Origin: Riptortus pedestris
Taxonomy: Eukaryota; Arthropoda; Insecta; Hemiptera; Alydidae
Direction of reading: 5' to 3'
DNA: 64,000 nt
NCBI GenBank assembly: GCA_019009955.1
Contig: CM032228.1
Span: 75,248,501-75,312,500, forward strand
The position numbers were made by a program, and so were the translations under genes. This document shows, in pieces, positions 38,270 to 50,207 of this stretch. The stretch's first letter is position 1; every line of letters starts with the position of its first letter. The notes beneath the pieces are model-generated. The model was not told where the DNA came from, ran no database searches, and worked only from the letters and a program-made list of their open reading frames with translations.

Positions 38270-38275
<6 letters not shown>
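38078..38275 (-). mobile_element. Helitron-like fragment, 5' region
   Basis: In reverse it shows TTTCATAAAATTCGGT, CAGCCGTTTACG, CAGGCCTCCCTTATAACC and ATATCGCTATTTTTAATT. It runs into a TA tract at 38274-38328. Confidence 0.55.
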
Positions 38276-38330
<55 letters not shown>

Positions 38331-38399
38331 TATACTGTAATAATAGTTCTGTAGTAGAATTTATACAGTACAAGTTCGACTATTCAAATGACTTCTATG

Positions 38400-38548
38400 A
38401 CAAACATATGAGTTTGATTCTCGCCTAGGTCTAGAGACGAACTCATTAAATCCGTAGTCTCGCCCTGCCTAGAAAAGGGTGGTAACGTGTAGATAACCAG
38501 GCCCAATTAGTCCCAGTGCACAAAGTGGACGTTAATAAATAACAACCA
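38400..38548 (+). mobile_element. tRNA-derived SINE copy
   Basis: B-box-like GAGTTTGATTCTCGCC, then GGTGGTAACGTGTAGATAAC, CCCAATTAGTCC and a GTTAATAAATAAC tail. Confidence 0.55.
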
Positions 38549-38846
38549 TGATGTGCATATGCAGGTATCAATTGTAATTAGTGTTTCAGTGAGTAATATT
38601 GACAAATAATTAAACAAACCCAGTTATCTTTCTTTATTATAGCGATATCCGTTTCTCTCTAAATGTGTATATCCTCTTATCTCAGAGGAAGTTAAACTGA
38701 AGCATGATTATTTTGTTGTTTTCGATATTATACTTTCAGCACATCTCTCTTATGTGAAATATGCTATTGATGTTCTATTAAATACGCTATTTCTTTATGA
38801 ATTGCCTTCTAACCAGCCATGGAGATGGCGAAAATGGGGTCCGTTA

Positions 38847-38901
<55 letters not shown>

Positions 38902-38938
38902 CCGAGTATCTGAGCTAGTATATATATATATATATATA

Positions 38939-41103
38939 CTAGCTCAGATTCCCGGCTTCGCTCGGGAATTCATTTGAGGCTGAATGTTGATGTTATATTT
39001 TTGGCAAGGCTTTACTTTGCACAATATTTTGACATTTACCCTACCCAGTGTTTAGGGTTAACACCCGTCGTTTCTGTGGATTTGTTAATAATAAAATTAA
39101 TTTTTTATGTAAGACTTCACTGTCCTGTATGTTGTCATATTTCCCGTTTCCTGTGCATTATGCATAGATTTGAATTATTAAGGAGAAAATATTGACATAC
39201 ATTTGAATTAATTTTTTCAGGTGAGGTACCTGGTAGTTCATATTGAAAAGAAGTGTTGAGCAAATTTCTCTAAATAACAAAATAAACAACTTTTGTTATG
39301 TGCATATTTGCCGAAACCCCTATAGGAAATCACTATTTTTAATTTCAGGCCTCCCTTATAACCCCCACTCCTGCCCGTCCCTAGAAATGTTGGTATGGCT
39401 TGATATAATGAAGGCGTTAGTCCTAATACTCGTACCGAGTTTTATTAAGTTCGGATGATTCTTTAGTGCCAAATAAAATTGTTGACTCTCGCTATAATTT
39501 TTAGCGTATTACTCATTTATACTTAGGTATACGATGATAGTTTATTAAAATAAAGTTTCTCTAAATAACAAAATAAACAACTTTTGTTATGTGCATATTT
39601 GCCGAAAATGCAATAGGAAACGAAATATCACTATTAATAATTTCAGGCCTTTCTCGTAACCCCCACTCCTCCACGTCCCTAGAAATGTTAGTATAGCTTA
39701 TTATAAGCAAGGCGTTAGTACTAATTCACATACCGAGTTTGGTTTATTTCGGTTGAGTCTTTAGTGCCAAATAAAATTGTGAACTCCCGCTTTAGTTTAT
39801 AGCGTATAACTCATTTATGCTTCCTTATACGGCAAAAGTGTATATAACAAAAGTTACTCTAAATTACAAAATAAACAACTCTTGTAAAGGGCATATTTGC
39901 TGAAAAAGCAATAGGAAACGAAATATCGCTATTTTTAATTTCAGGCCTCCCTTATAACCCCCACTCCTTTTTGTCTTAGAAAATATTAATACAGCCTAAT
40001 GTCTAAGTTGGGCTAGTAGTAATATACATACCAAGTTTCATAAAATTTGGTTCAGCGGTTTATGCATGAAAAGGTAACAACCAATTGTTGACTCCCGCTA
40101 TAATGTTTAGCGTATAACGCCTTTATACATCGGTATACGACGATAGTGTATATAAAAAGTTTCTCTAAATATCAAAATAAACAACTTTTGTTATGTGCAT
40201 ATTTGCCGAAAATGCAATAGGAAACGAAATATCACTATTATTAATTTCAGTCCTTCCATATAACCCCCACTCCTGCCCGTCCCTAGAAATGTTAGTATGG
40301 CTTATTATAAGGAAGGCGTTAGTGCTAATTCACATACCGAGTTTGGTTTATTTCGGTTGAGTCTTTAGTGCCAAATAAAATTGTGAACTCCCGCTTTAGT
40401 TTATAGCGTATAACTCATTTATGCTTCCTTATACGGCAAAAGTGTATATAACAAAAGTTACTCTAAATTACAAAATAAACAACTCTTGTAAAGGGCATAT
40501 TTGCTGAAAAAGCAATAGGAAACGAAATATCGCTATTTTTAATTTCAGGCCTCCCTTATAACCTCCACTCCTGCCCGTCCCTAGAAATGTTAGTATGGCT
40601 TATTATAAGGAAGGCGTTAGTGCTAATTCACATACCGAGATTGGTTTAGTTCGGTTTGGTCTTTTGTCCCAAATAAAATTGTTCACATCCGCTATAAGTT
40701 TTAGCGTATATCTCGTTTATAATTCGGTATACGAAAAAAGTGTATATAACAAAAGTTACTCTAAATTACAAAATAAACAATTTTTGTAGTGGGCATATTT
40801 GCTGAAAAAGCAATAGGAAACGAAATATCGCTATTTTTAATTTCAAGCCTCCCTTATAACCCCCACTTCTTTTTGTCTTAGAGAATATTAATATAGCCTA
40901 AAGTCTAAGTTGGGCTAGTAGCAGTATACATACCAAGTTTCATAAAATTCGGTTCAGCGGTTTATGCGTGAAAAGGTAACAAACAAACAAACATACACGA
41001 AAGAAACAAAATCCAGTTATGGTGTCTATGACATGTGAAACGAAAAGTTATCGTGAAATTTCGCGAAAAAAATCAATGTACAGACAGAGGTTACAATTTT
41101 ATA
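38939..41103 (-). mobile_element. Helitron-like element, complete, expanded (2.2 kb)
   Basis: Reverse orientation: CTAGCTCAG and the hairpin CCCGGCTTCGCTCGGG at the left end, and GAGGTTACAATTTTATA at the right. The interior holds about six copies of the ~290-bp module, several nearly identical (for example around 39700-40130 and 40320-40790), so the array has grown by recent tandem duplication. A lone plus-strand end (AAGCCGAGTATCTGAGCTAG, 38899-38917) sits just left of it across a TA tract. Confidence 0.65.
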
Positions 41104-41109
41104 TATATA

Positions 41110-42545
41110 CTAGCTCAGATACCCGGCTTCGCCCGGGAATTGATTTGAGGCTGAATGGTGATGGTATTTTTTTTGGCAAGGCTTTACTTTGCACAATATT
41201 TTGACATTTACCCGTCGCAGTGTTTAGGGTTAATACCTGTTGTTGGCATTTGTTAAAAATAAAATTAATTTTTTATGTAAGTCTTCACTGTCCTCCAAAT
41301 TGTCATATTTCCCGTCTCCTGTGCATAATGCATTGATTTCAGTTATTAATGACAAAATATTAACATAGATTTGAATTAATTTTTCCAGGTGAGGTACCTC
41401 ATTGTTCAAATTGGAATGAATTGTTGAGCATATCAATATTTCTACTCAAATTACTTGCTCCATACATTGTTCCTGGAGAAATGTCCTGGCTTCGCCCGGG
41501 AATTCATTTGAGGCTGAATGAAGATGGTATGTATGTTTTTGGCAAGGCTTTACTTTGCACAATATTTTTTTTATTTCCCTGTCCCAGTGTTTAGAATTTA
41601 TACCCGTCGTTACTGTGGATTTGTTAATAATAAAATTATTTGTTATTTAACCCTCCGTCGGGCGCACCTCTGGACGAAACAAAATCGGGCGCACCCGGCC
41701 TGAGAGGCCGCTCACATATTTTAAACCCCCACTACCTAACTAATTAATTTTAATTTAAAACGCTGGTAGGACAGACTTCGCTAGGATCTTTGGAAACCAA
41801 ATATAATATTTAGAACGTAAAATATTGTTTTTATTAGAATAGAATGAAGCTTATACTAAAACAAATAAAATTGATCAGGCGCATTCGGCCTGAGAGGCCA
41901 GAGTTAGACTAGCACTTAGTTCTCAAGATATCGACGAACTTCCATATAGAATAGCGTTAATCTTAGTAAAAGGGACGATTGCAATAGATATATCTTGAAA
42001 AAAAAATGATCTTCGAAATTAAGGAGCATATTGGAATGAATTGTTGAGCATATCAATATTTCTACTCAAATTACTTGCTTCATACCTTATTTTACACAAA
42101 AAAAAAAAATAATTATAAAACAAAAGTTAATCTAATTATATAATATAATAAAAAGTAAAAAGCTTTTGTTATGTGCACGATTGCCGAAAAATAAGTAGAA
42201 GATGAAATATCGGGAATTTCCGATACCGGGAACACCCGTCTGAACCTCAAAATTTTAATATAGCTTATAATCTTGGGAGAATTAATGCTAATTCACATAC
42301 CGAGTTTTGATAAGTTCGGTTCAATCGTTAGTACCCAATAAAATAGTTGGCTCCCGTTTTAGTTTTTTGTGTATATCTCGTTTATACGTTGTTATAAAAC
42401 AAAAGAGAATATAACTAAAGTTACTTGAAATAACAAAATAAACAACTTTTGTCATGTCCATATTTGCAGAAAACCCAATAGAAAACGAAATACCGCTATT
42501 TTTTATTACAGACCTCCCTTACAACCCCCACTCCTGCCCGTCCCT
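41110..42545 (-). mobile_element. Helitron-like elements, two overlapping truncated copies
   Basis: CTAGCTCAGATACCCGGC starts at 41110, again joined to the preceding element by TATATATA. A second hairpin (GGCTTCGCCCGGGAATTC) occurs at about 41488, followed by the same tail sequence. A TTAA element interrupts it at 41651-42026. It stops after CTCCTGCCCGTCCCTAG. Confidence 0.55.
41651..42026 (+). mobile_element. TTAA element with GGGCGCA end, second copy, truncated
   Basis: Follows TTAA (41647-41650) and starts CCCTCCGTCGGGCGCACC. It is close to the copy at 22687 for about 370 bp (shared GGCCTGAGAGGCC and AGAATGAAGCTTATAC). The right end is missing. Helitron sequence resumes with TTGGAATGAATTG, duplicated from 41410. 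Confidence 0.6.
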
Positions 42546-43089
42546 AGAAATAAAGAAGAAAACCTACTTAAGCGGTACAGTCTGCCCGAAAATGAGTTTT
42601 CATCCTTTAGAAACTTAAGAAGTCATACCACCAAGGCAATCTTCTCTTCTAAAATTTACCTTCTAAATAAAAGGTCCAAACATAATATTCCAGAAAACAG
42701 AGATTGAAAAGTCTCAAGTCTTTTGGTATACAAAAAGACTATTCACAAAAGAGCACAATCTTCTATTTGTTGTTCCTACTTAACTTAGGATACATGCCAA
42801 AAGTATAGATTCCAAGATTGAGGCTTGTGCAGTAATTTAAGCTATAAGTTATATTATTGATAGTAGTGTTGACAAATAGCTCGTCATTATGGACTCTCTC
42901 AACGCAATGAATGCCCTGGAATTCGACCAAAACAAACACTCAATTAAAAGTGAAATAAAACATCTAGTCAACAATATGAGGCTGAAAAATATTGTTTTGA
43001 TGGAATTTCTTCCCACAGAGGAATTTCTTTAAATGGGAAAGAACCAAATGATGCAATACTCGGTACTATTAAAATTAGGAAGAAAAAAT
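42546..43089. other. no gene recognised
   Basis: Unassigned spacer of mixed composition. Confidence 0.4.
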
Positions 43090-43411
43090 GTCCGTCACGC
43101 AGGGGCTGCGTAAACTAAGCAGATTTCCCACGTGAAGTATTACAATAGAGAAATTTCACGAGAGCCAAACAGTTACGAAAACAGTCGAACTAGCTTTTGG
43201 CGGGAAACTGGGGAAACCCGCCCACGTTTAATACAAATGCAAATATCTTGGTTAATATTCAAGATAGAGAATAAATGTATACCCGTACCTATAACAATAT
43301 TTATAGTAAATTTAATTTGTAATAAGATTGATTCTATACAATTTTTCGATCCGACGTATAGTAACGGAGATATTTCGAATTTTCGAAAATCCTTCCCTCT
43401 AAAAATCTGCT
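43090..43411 (-). mobile_element. HINE-like element, both ends, internal deletion
   Basis: GTCCGTCACGCAGGGGCTGCG at 43090. The body goes to TTCGAATTTTCGAAAATCC and jumps to the left end AATCTGCT|AAAA, so the (AT)n part is lost. Confidence 0.65.
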
Positions 43412-43416
43412 AAAAT

Positions 43417-43760
43417 GTCCGTCACGCAGGTCATCATAAACTAAGCTGATTTCCCAAGTACAGAAATGACACTGGTTATCTTCATCTCCCTCTACCATGT
43501 GTTTCTCCCATCGAAAGAAACTTATGCATACTGAAATTTAAATGTACACTGGAAATGAGATTTTTACTTGAATAAAATCCTGTCGAGTAAAAGTGGGGGT
43601 TTACTGAAGACAGACGACATAAAAATACAAATTACTCTCTTAATATTCAAGATAAGGAAAAAATGAAAAAGAACTATCTTAGAAAATTAAATTTTTAGCA
43701 TTTTGGATTTTCATATTTCAGATAATCTCAATTTCTACGAATCCGATTTCACTTTAAGGA
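43417..43760 (-). mobile_element. HINE-like element, degenerate
   Basis: Begins GTCCGTCACGCAGG only 5 bp (AAAAT) after the end of the previous copy. Blocks AGTGGGGGTTTACTGAAGAC and TTAATATTCAAGAT follow, then similarity fades; the right limit is approximate. Confidence 0.5.
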
Positions 43761-44589
43761 ACTATATGACTAAACATCTAATAGCTTCAGTTTCACGACT
43801 TTTTTTATAAAGAGTACTTAGAGAAATAGAGAATAGAATATGCAAATTACGTCATCTGTGGAGATTACGTCATCTGTGCAGATATGACTCGCTGTAACAT
43901 CGACGTGTGTCATCCTTGCACGTGGAATATCTCTTTTGTTTACTTAGTTCTCTGCATGACTAATTCTTATTTTATTTTCTCTATTATGTTCTGAACATTA
44001 TTATTATTATGTATATGCATTACAAAGCTCCTTTTGAGTAATAATATTCACAAAGATTTATTAAGAGGAAGCGACTGTCCAGAGATGGAAGTGAGTTTTT
44101 TTCGTAGGTTTATCGGGCATGGTTAAATATTGATTTCACTCGTTGATATGATCTCAGTTGTTCCTGGTTTCAAATCATTCAGACTTACACGTTATTTTTA
44201 CACTGTATGTTTGATGCCAATAAGAACGGTCTTTTCATGAGCTACCAACACTTTATTAAGATAGGTGGATTCTTCTGACCTCACTGGTAAGAATCTAACC
44301 ACAACAATACGATATTTTTAAGCACTCCTCTCGCCCCTATTACCCAAATACAACTACTCCAGTAAGTAGTGAATCATCAAAAGGTTATCGCAATTCTGTC
44401 AAATCAAATCAGCTATTGAGAATGTTCTCATTCGTAGTTTTTTTTTTTGGAATGCCCACCGATTCAACTTATTAGATGACATCATTACGTGCAACATGAA
44501 GCCTAAGTACATCTATCCTTACCTTTAGCAAGCTGAGGGTAGAATTAATTACAGATTAGATTCCCCCAAGGGTGAAATTTAGTCCATCC
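43761..44589. other. no gene recognised; decayed HINE left end near 44397
   Basis: TCAAATCAGCTATTGAGAATG at about 44402 recalls a HINE left end. The rest is unassigned. Confidence 0.35.
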
Positions 44590-44790
44590 GTAAGAACCTA
44601 GAGTAATAGCTGGATGGTAATAAATGTAACTTAGAAAGGACTTCATCTCCTCTAGATCCCGACTACTGCGAGGTGACCACTGCTATAGTGGTGCCTATTA
44701 GTCTGCTGGAAACAACTCATTCCAGGATTATCTGTCTTAACTGGGATTGAACGTTGAATGTCGAGTTGACCACTCACTAAGTAGAACATT
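44590..44790 (-). mobile_element. SINE-like copy of a second type
   Basis: The minus strand has GTTCAATCCCAG, close to a Pol III B box, then a GTTGTTTCCAGCAGACTAAT body. Only one copy was noticed, so the family is unsure. Confidence 0.35.
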
Positions 44791-45079
44791 TGAGGGAATA
44801 TCCCCTAGTCGTGTGCCGCTACTTTCAATCGAAATCCAGGAATACGGAAGGGATTTAAAGGAGGGTACAAAATAAACATTTCTCCATTCCTATTAAAGGT
44901 AAATCAGAATTGGACAGAAACTCTTCTGCTTACCGTAAAAGGTCTATAAATGGAACATAAATAACATTTTTTCATCAGATTAATTGGAACGGTGATAGCC
45001 TATGTCATTTTTAAATAAAATAATTTTCTTTTTGCAGATAATCCTTAGAGGAATAACTTTTTGAGTATTTACTCATAAC

Positions 45080-45699
45080 ACACTTTTAGAAACATTACTT
45101 CAACTTTCTTTCTTACTTGCCTACTAGATGAGAAAAATGAGGTCCGCTCCGAATTATATATATACATATGGTCCATATATTTGTCTGTTACCTATCTTTG
45201 GTGTTTTTTTTGTTTGATCGTTATCAAACTCTATATAAAAGCGTTTCATTTAATGCTAAAGACGAAGTTTGCCGACGGCTGAAATCGGACAGAAAGGAAG
45301 TGGGAAAATTCAAAAAATCTCCATTATTTGTGCTGGATCGAAAAATCATATATAACCAATCTTATTGTAAATTTAGCATTCTATCAATATCGTTTTATAA
45401 TTTTGTTCTCTACCTTGAATATTAAAATAGACTTATGCCTTTTTTAGTTTTCACCCTTCAGTAAACGCCCTATTTCCATCATCGCAATTTAACATATCAT
45501 GGGACGTCTTATTCCATGCTTAAATACCCAATATTGTATGCAACAGAACTTTACTTGATGAGATACTGACAAATATGCCGCGCATGACTGCCCACTCCTA
45601 CTCATTGGATTTTTAATTGGAACTAATGGTAAGATGAGATGGGCAGTCACGCCAGCACACAGATTTCTGCTTTGTTTACGCAGCTCCTGCGATACGTAC
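45080..45699 (+). mobile_element. HINE-like element, diverged
   Basis: TAGATGAGAAAAATGAGGTCCG, short AT tract, TGTTTGATCGTTATC and a right end CTGCTTTGTTTACGCAGCTCCTGCG. The true left end is not clear. Confidence 0.5.
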
Positions 45700-45824
45700 G
45701 AGTTTCCCCTCAAGGGAAATCAGCTATTGAGGTCGTACTCATTACGCGATTTTCGAAATTTTTCTTCAAACATCCATCGATCCTACCCAGGAGAGGACGA
45801 AAATGAGGCCCGTTCAAAACTGTG

Positions 45825-45897
<73 letters not shown>

Positions 45898-46666
45898 TTC
45901 GGTCTGTTACCGCTCTAGCGGTCGCAATTATTGTTTAATCGTTACCAAAATCGATATTTAGTCGTTTTATGTAAAAAGAAAGATCATGTTCGTTAACGGC
46001 TGAAATCGGGCCAGGGGGAGGATTTTCGAAAACTCGAAATATCTCCGTTACCATAGGTCGGATCGAACAATTGTATAGGACCAATCTTATTAAAAATTAA
46101 ATGTACTATAAATATTGTTATATACATTTATTCAGTATCTTGAATATTAACCTAGATATTTGCATTTTTCAGTTTTCAGCCATCAGCAAACCGCCACTTC
46201 TACTCATATTACATAAACGATACTCTGTTACATAATAAATCACATTATTCGAAGTTAAAATACCAAAAATTTTATTGAAGAGGTACATATAAATAGGTAA
46301 ATATGTCCTGCTGCCCCCCCCCCCGTCTTAAGGTTTTGGACTACTAAAATTTGATTGATTGGGATAACAATTATTCTGACTCATTATTAATTACAGTACC
46401 AGATATAGTAAATAGTTCTCAATAAAATTAATATAGTATGTTATATTCTGATATATTTCAGTAATTGTGTTTCTTTCCGGTTTGAGGCTGGCAGACCTGT
46501 TTGTTTACATTTCTAACCTAACGCTTCCTGTCGGCAGGTTATTGAAATTGGATGAAACGTTTCTAATTTATTCACGGTGGTGTTGTGTTAGCAGTATGTA
46601 GATTTATCTATTACTATAGTTCACGAGGGAAATCTGCTTAGTTTACGCAGCCCCTGCGTGACGGAC
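45700..46666 (+). mobile_element. HINE-like element, long subfamily
   Basis: Begins AGTTTCCCCTCAAGGGAAATC directly after the previous copy. It has (AT)n 45838-45895 and a long right part with TGTTTACATTTCTAACC as in the 25478 copy. It ends GGGAAATCTGC, TTAG, hairpin CGCAGCCCCTGCG, TGACGGAC|TTTT. Confidence 0.65.
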
Positions 46667-46814
46667 TTTTCATATATTAGGAGTGCAAAGACGTCATGTG
46701 GGACCCAGATCAGATTTCGTTCTAATGCCCATTCAATAGCCTTATTCGGGCCGTGAAAGTTGCATACTGCCGATGGTTAGATTATAGCCTGATTGGGAAT
46801 TGAGGACTGCTTTT

Positions 46815-47056
<242 letters not shown>

Positions 47057-47420
47057 TCAGCTTTTAGTACTTTTCAATCATTTGAGTTATGATTTCATTA
47101 ACTAGTCGTTTCACATTCTGTTATAATTAGGTAACTACAATTTTTACTCGTAATGTAATAATGTTTTCATCTTAACAGTACACACGGTGATTAAGTATGT
47201 CGGGTTACAAACAGTTTACAGTTTTCATTGCTATATATAAAAGTATTTCCTGGTGCGTGTTACTTTGACTTCAATAGTGATTTTAGCCGATTTCCCGTAA
47301 GGGAAATCAGCTATTGAGGTCGAATCATGACGCGATTTTCGAAATTTTTCTTCAAATGTCCATCGATCCTACCCAGGAGATGACGAAATGAGGTCCGTTC
47401 AAAACAATATATATATATAA

Positions 47421-49224
47421 GGACTCAATTTCGCACCAAAACCGAATAGCATTCCACTTGACAGTATAATAGCATCTGTGGAAAGTAGCCTCTACCAATT
47501 AGACAATAATATGGCAGCTGAAATTAGATTAGACGTCGCACATGCACTTAAGAGAGCTCGAAAACCCAAAATGAATATTTCACGAGAAGAAATTTCAGCC
47601 CTTAAAAATTTAAAAAGTAGAAAAGACATAATAATTACTAAAGCCGATAAAGGGAATTCAATAGTAGTTATGGATATAGATTTCTATAAAACAAAAATAA
47701 ATGGTCTTTTAGATCCACTGGTGTACGAAAAAGGAATTAAAGACCCGACCAGAGTTATTGAAAACAAAATAAAGATGATCCTAAAAAACAGCAATTTAGA
47801 TAAAAAAGCTTTGAAAGAGTTATTACCCGGAGACTCAAGAATACCACGTATTTACTGGTTACCAAAGATCCATAAGAAAGATACTCCATTTAGGCCGATA
47901 GTATCTATGACAGGCGCACCAACATACCGACCCAGCAAAGCGTTAACCCGCAAATTGAGCCCGTTCATAGGCCACACACCATCATTCGTTAAGAATTCTA
48001 ACCACCTAGTAGAACTACTAAAGAATGTAGAAATAATGGATTCTGACATATTAGCCAGCTTTGATGTCGAGTCATTATTTACTAACGTTCCAGTACAAGA
48101 CTCCATCGACCTAGTAAAAAAGAAAGGCTGGTTAAATAATGATATGTTAGAATTATTTGAATTAGTACTAACTTCATGTTATTTTGAATATGATAAAAAA
48201 CATATACAAACAAAAACAAGGACTCGCTATGGGAAGCCCCCTGTCGTCAGTTGTGGCCAATCTCTTTATGGAAGATCTCGGAATCGTCAGCCTTTGAAAA
48301 ATGGGCATTGAATCCCAAATTATGGCGTAGATACGTAGACGACTGTTTCATAATTTGGCAACACGGCAACGAAAAACTAATGGAGTTCTTTAACTTCATG
48401 AACGCACAACACCCACAGATCAAATTTACCATAGAATTAGAAAATGAAGGGATATTACCGTTTCTTGATCTTTTATTAATTAAGGAAGGCAATAATAGAT
48501 TCAGCCACACTGTATACAGAAAACCAACAGCAACAGGCAGATTTCTGAATGTCTCATCCCACCACTACCCAGCCCAAAAACATGGTATCATCTATACATT
48601 AGTAAACAGAGCCTTTTCACTGTGCAGCAATGAAACCCATTTAAAAAATGAAATAGCACAGTTGAAAGAAGAACTCCATCACAACGGCTACAAAAAAATG
48701 GAAGTAACAAGAGTATTAAGAAATATTAAGAAGAAACTGGACAACAAGATTCAACAAGACATTGAAAATACTCAAGTTAAACCATTAAGCAGCGTTACAC
48801 TTCCTTATATAGCGGGGACCTCAGAAAATATAATTTACGAGCAGTATTCAAGCCACATAAAATATTCAACGAATATTTAAAGAGCCCAAAAGACACCCAA
48901 TTATTACAGGATAGTGGAGTATATATGATACCGTGTGATTATGGTAAGGTTTATGTGGGACAGAAAGGCACGAAGACAGCTACAAGAATCAACCAACACA
49001 TGGCTGACCTAAAACATAACAGAACAAAAACATCCGCCATTGCCAAACACGCAAGTATTTGTCCCCACCAAATTAAATTTGACGAGACAAAGGTTTTACA
49101 TAGAGAGGACCACCTCGGTAAAAGATTAGTCCTGGAAGCCCTAGAAATAACTAAGAGGACAAATACTATAAACGGCGTGGACGGTGTCATACTTTCAGAA
49201 TCGTGGAAAGCCATACTGAAATAA
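47421..49224 (+). pseudogene. Penelope-like retroelement, RT plus GIY-YIG endonuclease, 5' truncated
   Basis: Translation starts mid-frame with GLNFAPKPNSIPLDSI, a typical Penelope N-terminal block. Then come DIIITKADKGNSIVVMD, YWLPKIHK, the RT motif A region ASFDVESLFTNVP, GLAMGSPLSSVVANLFMEDL, the catalytic RRYVDDCFIIW (about 48326-48358) and YRKPTATGRFL. The final domain has GVYMIPCDYGKVYVG, which is the GIY-YIG nuclease signature, and a conserved Glu in LVLEALEITKRTN. Three frameshifts break it: about 48190-48220, about 48278 (one extra G) and about 48835. The 5' end abuts an AT run inside a HINE, and no full-length upstream part is present. Non-functional copy. Confidence 0.9.
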
Positions 49225-49397
49225 AATAAAACCCCAAACATATGATAATTGAAATAGCCATTCAAATCAAATTTATGCCTGACGAAGATGGACGCATTTC
49301 CATTGAAAATTTGCAAAACAAAAATTCCAACCGCTGGAGCAGATAGCCGAAATCCTCACAATGACGATACTTTCCAGCGATGCAGCCTCAAAAATAG

Positions 49398-49399
<2 letters not shown>
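49225..49399 (+). mobile_element. Penelope-like element 3' UTR
   Basis: About 170 bp from the stop of the nuclease frame to GCCTCAAAAATAGAAC, after which an (AT)n tract begins. It holds the hammerhead-like motif listed separately. Confidence 0.7.
49279..49308 (+). ncRNA. hammerhead ribozyme-like motif in Penelope 3' region
   Basis: CTGACGA (49279-49285), a segment that can pair as ATGGA/TCCAT, then GAAA (49305-49308). The core CUGANGA...GAAA is intact. Penelope-like elements are known to carry minimal hammerheads in their terminal regions. The short stem III and cleavage triplet are not clear, so activity is doubtful. Confidence 0.45.

Positions 49400-49448
<49 letters not shown>
49400..49448. 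repeat. (AT)n microsatellite between two elements
   Basis: Separates the 3' end of the Penelope-like element from the CTAG end of a Helitron-like piece. Confidence 0.95.
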
Positions 49449-49449
<1 letters not shown>

Positions 49450-50144
49450 TAGCTAAGATACACGGCTTCGCCCGGGTTTCATTTGAGGCTGAACGATGAT
49501 AGTAATGTTTTGGCAAGGCTTAACTTTGCTCAATATTTTACCATTACCCGTCCCAGTGTTTTATCCAAGGGTTTATCCATGTCGTTCCTGTGGGTTTGTT
49601 AATAATAAAATGATTTCTTACGTAAGGATTCACTGTCCTCAATATTTTTATATTTCCCGTTTCAGGTGAATGTAGTTTTTTATGTAGTAACGTAATATAG
49701 CTTATAATCATTGAAGAATTAATGGTAATTTACATATAGTTTTGATAAGTTCGATTCAATCGTTAGTGCCCAATAATATTGTTGGCTCCCGCTTTAGTTT
49801 CTAGTGTATACATATCTCGTTTATACTTTGTTATACGACAAAAGTGAATGTACCAAAAGTTACTCTACATAACTAAATAAACAACTTTTAATCTGTGCAC
49901 ATCTGCAGAAAAAGCAATACGAAACGAAATATCGCTATTTTTAACGAAAGGCCTCCCTTATTGCCCCGTTAGAACCTAAAAATTGTATTAGCTTATAATA
50001 ATGGAAGAATAATGCTAAATCCACAGCAACGACGGGTATAAATTCTAAACACTGGGACGGGGAAATGTCAAAATATTGTAGAAAGTAAAGCCTCGCCAAA
50101 AAAATACCATCTTCATTCAGCCTCAAATGAATTCCCTACCTTAG

Positions 50145-50148
<4 letters not shown>
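49449..50148. mobile_element. Helitron-like inverted pair (3' ends at both sides)
   Basis: From the left, a minus copy: CTAGCTAAG, ACGGCTTCGCCCGGG, then tail and one module to about 49976. From about 50013 the plus-strand tail appears (ACGGGTATAAATTC, CCTCGCCAAAAAAATACC, TTAGCTAA) and joins (AT)n. The plus hairpin is lost. Confidence 0.5.

Positions 50149-50207
<59 letters not shown>

Noticed and set aside
35261..41103. Regularly repeated units as a CRISPR array
   Set aside because: Units are about 290 bp, similar along their whole length, and sit in a eukaryotic mobile element; no short repeat with unique spacers.
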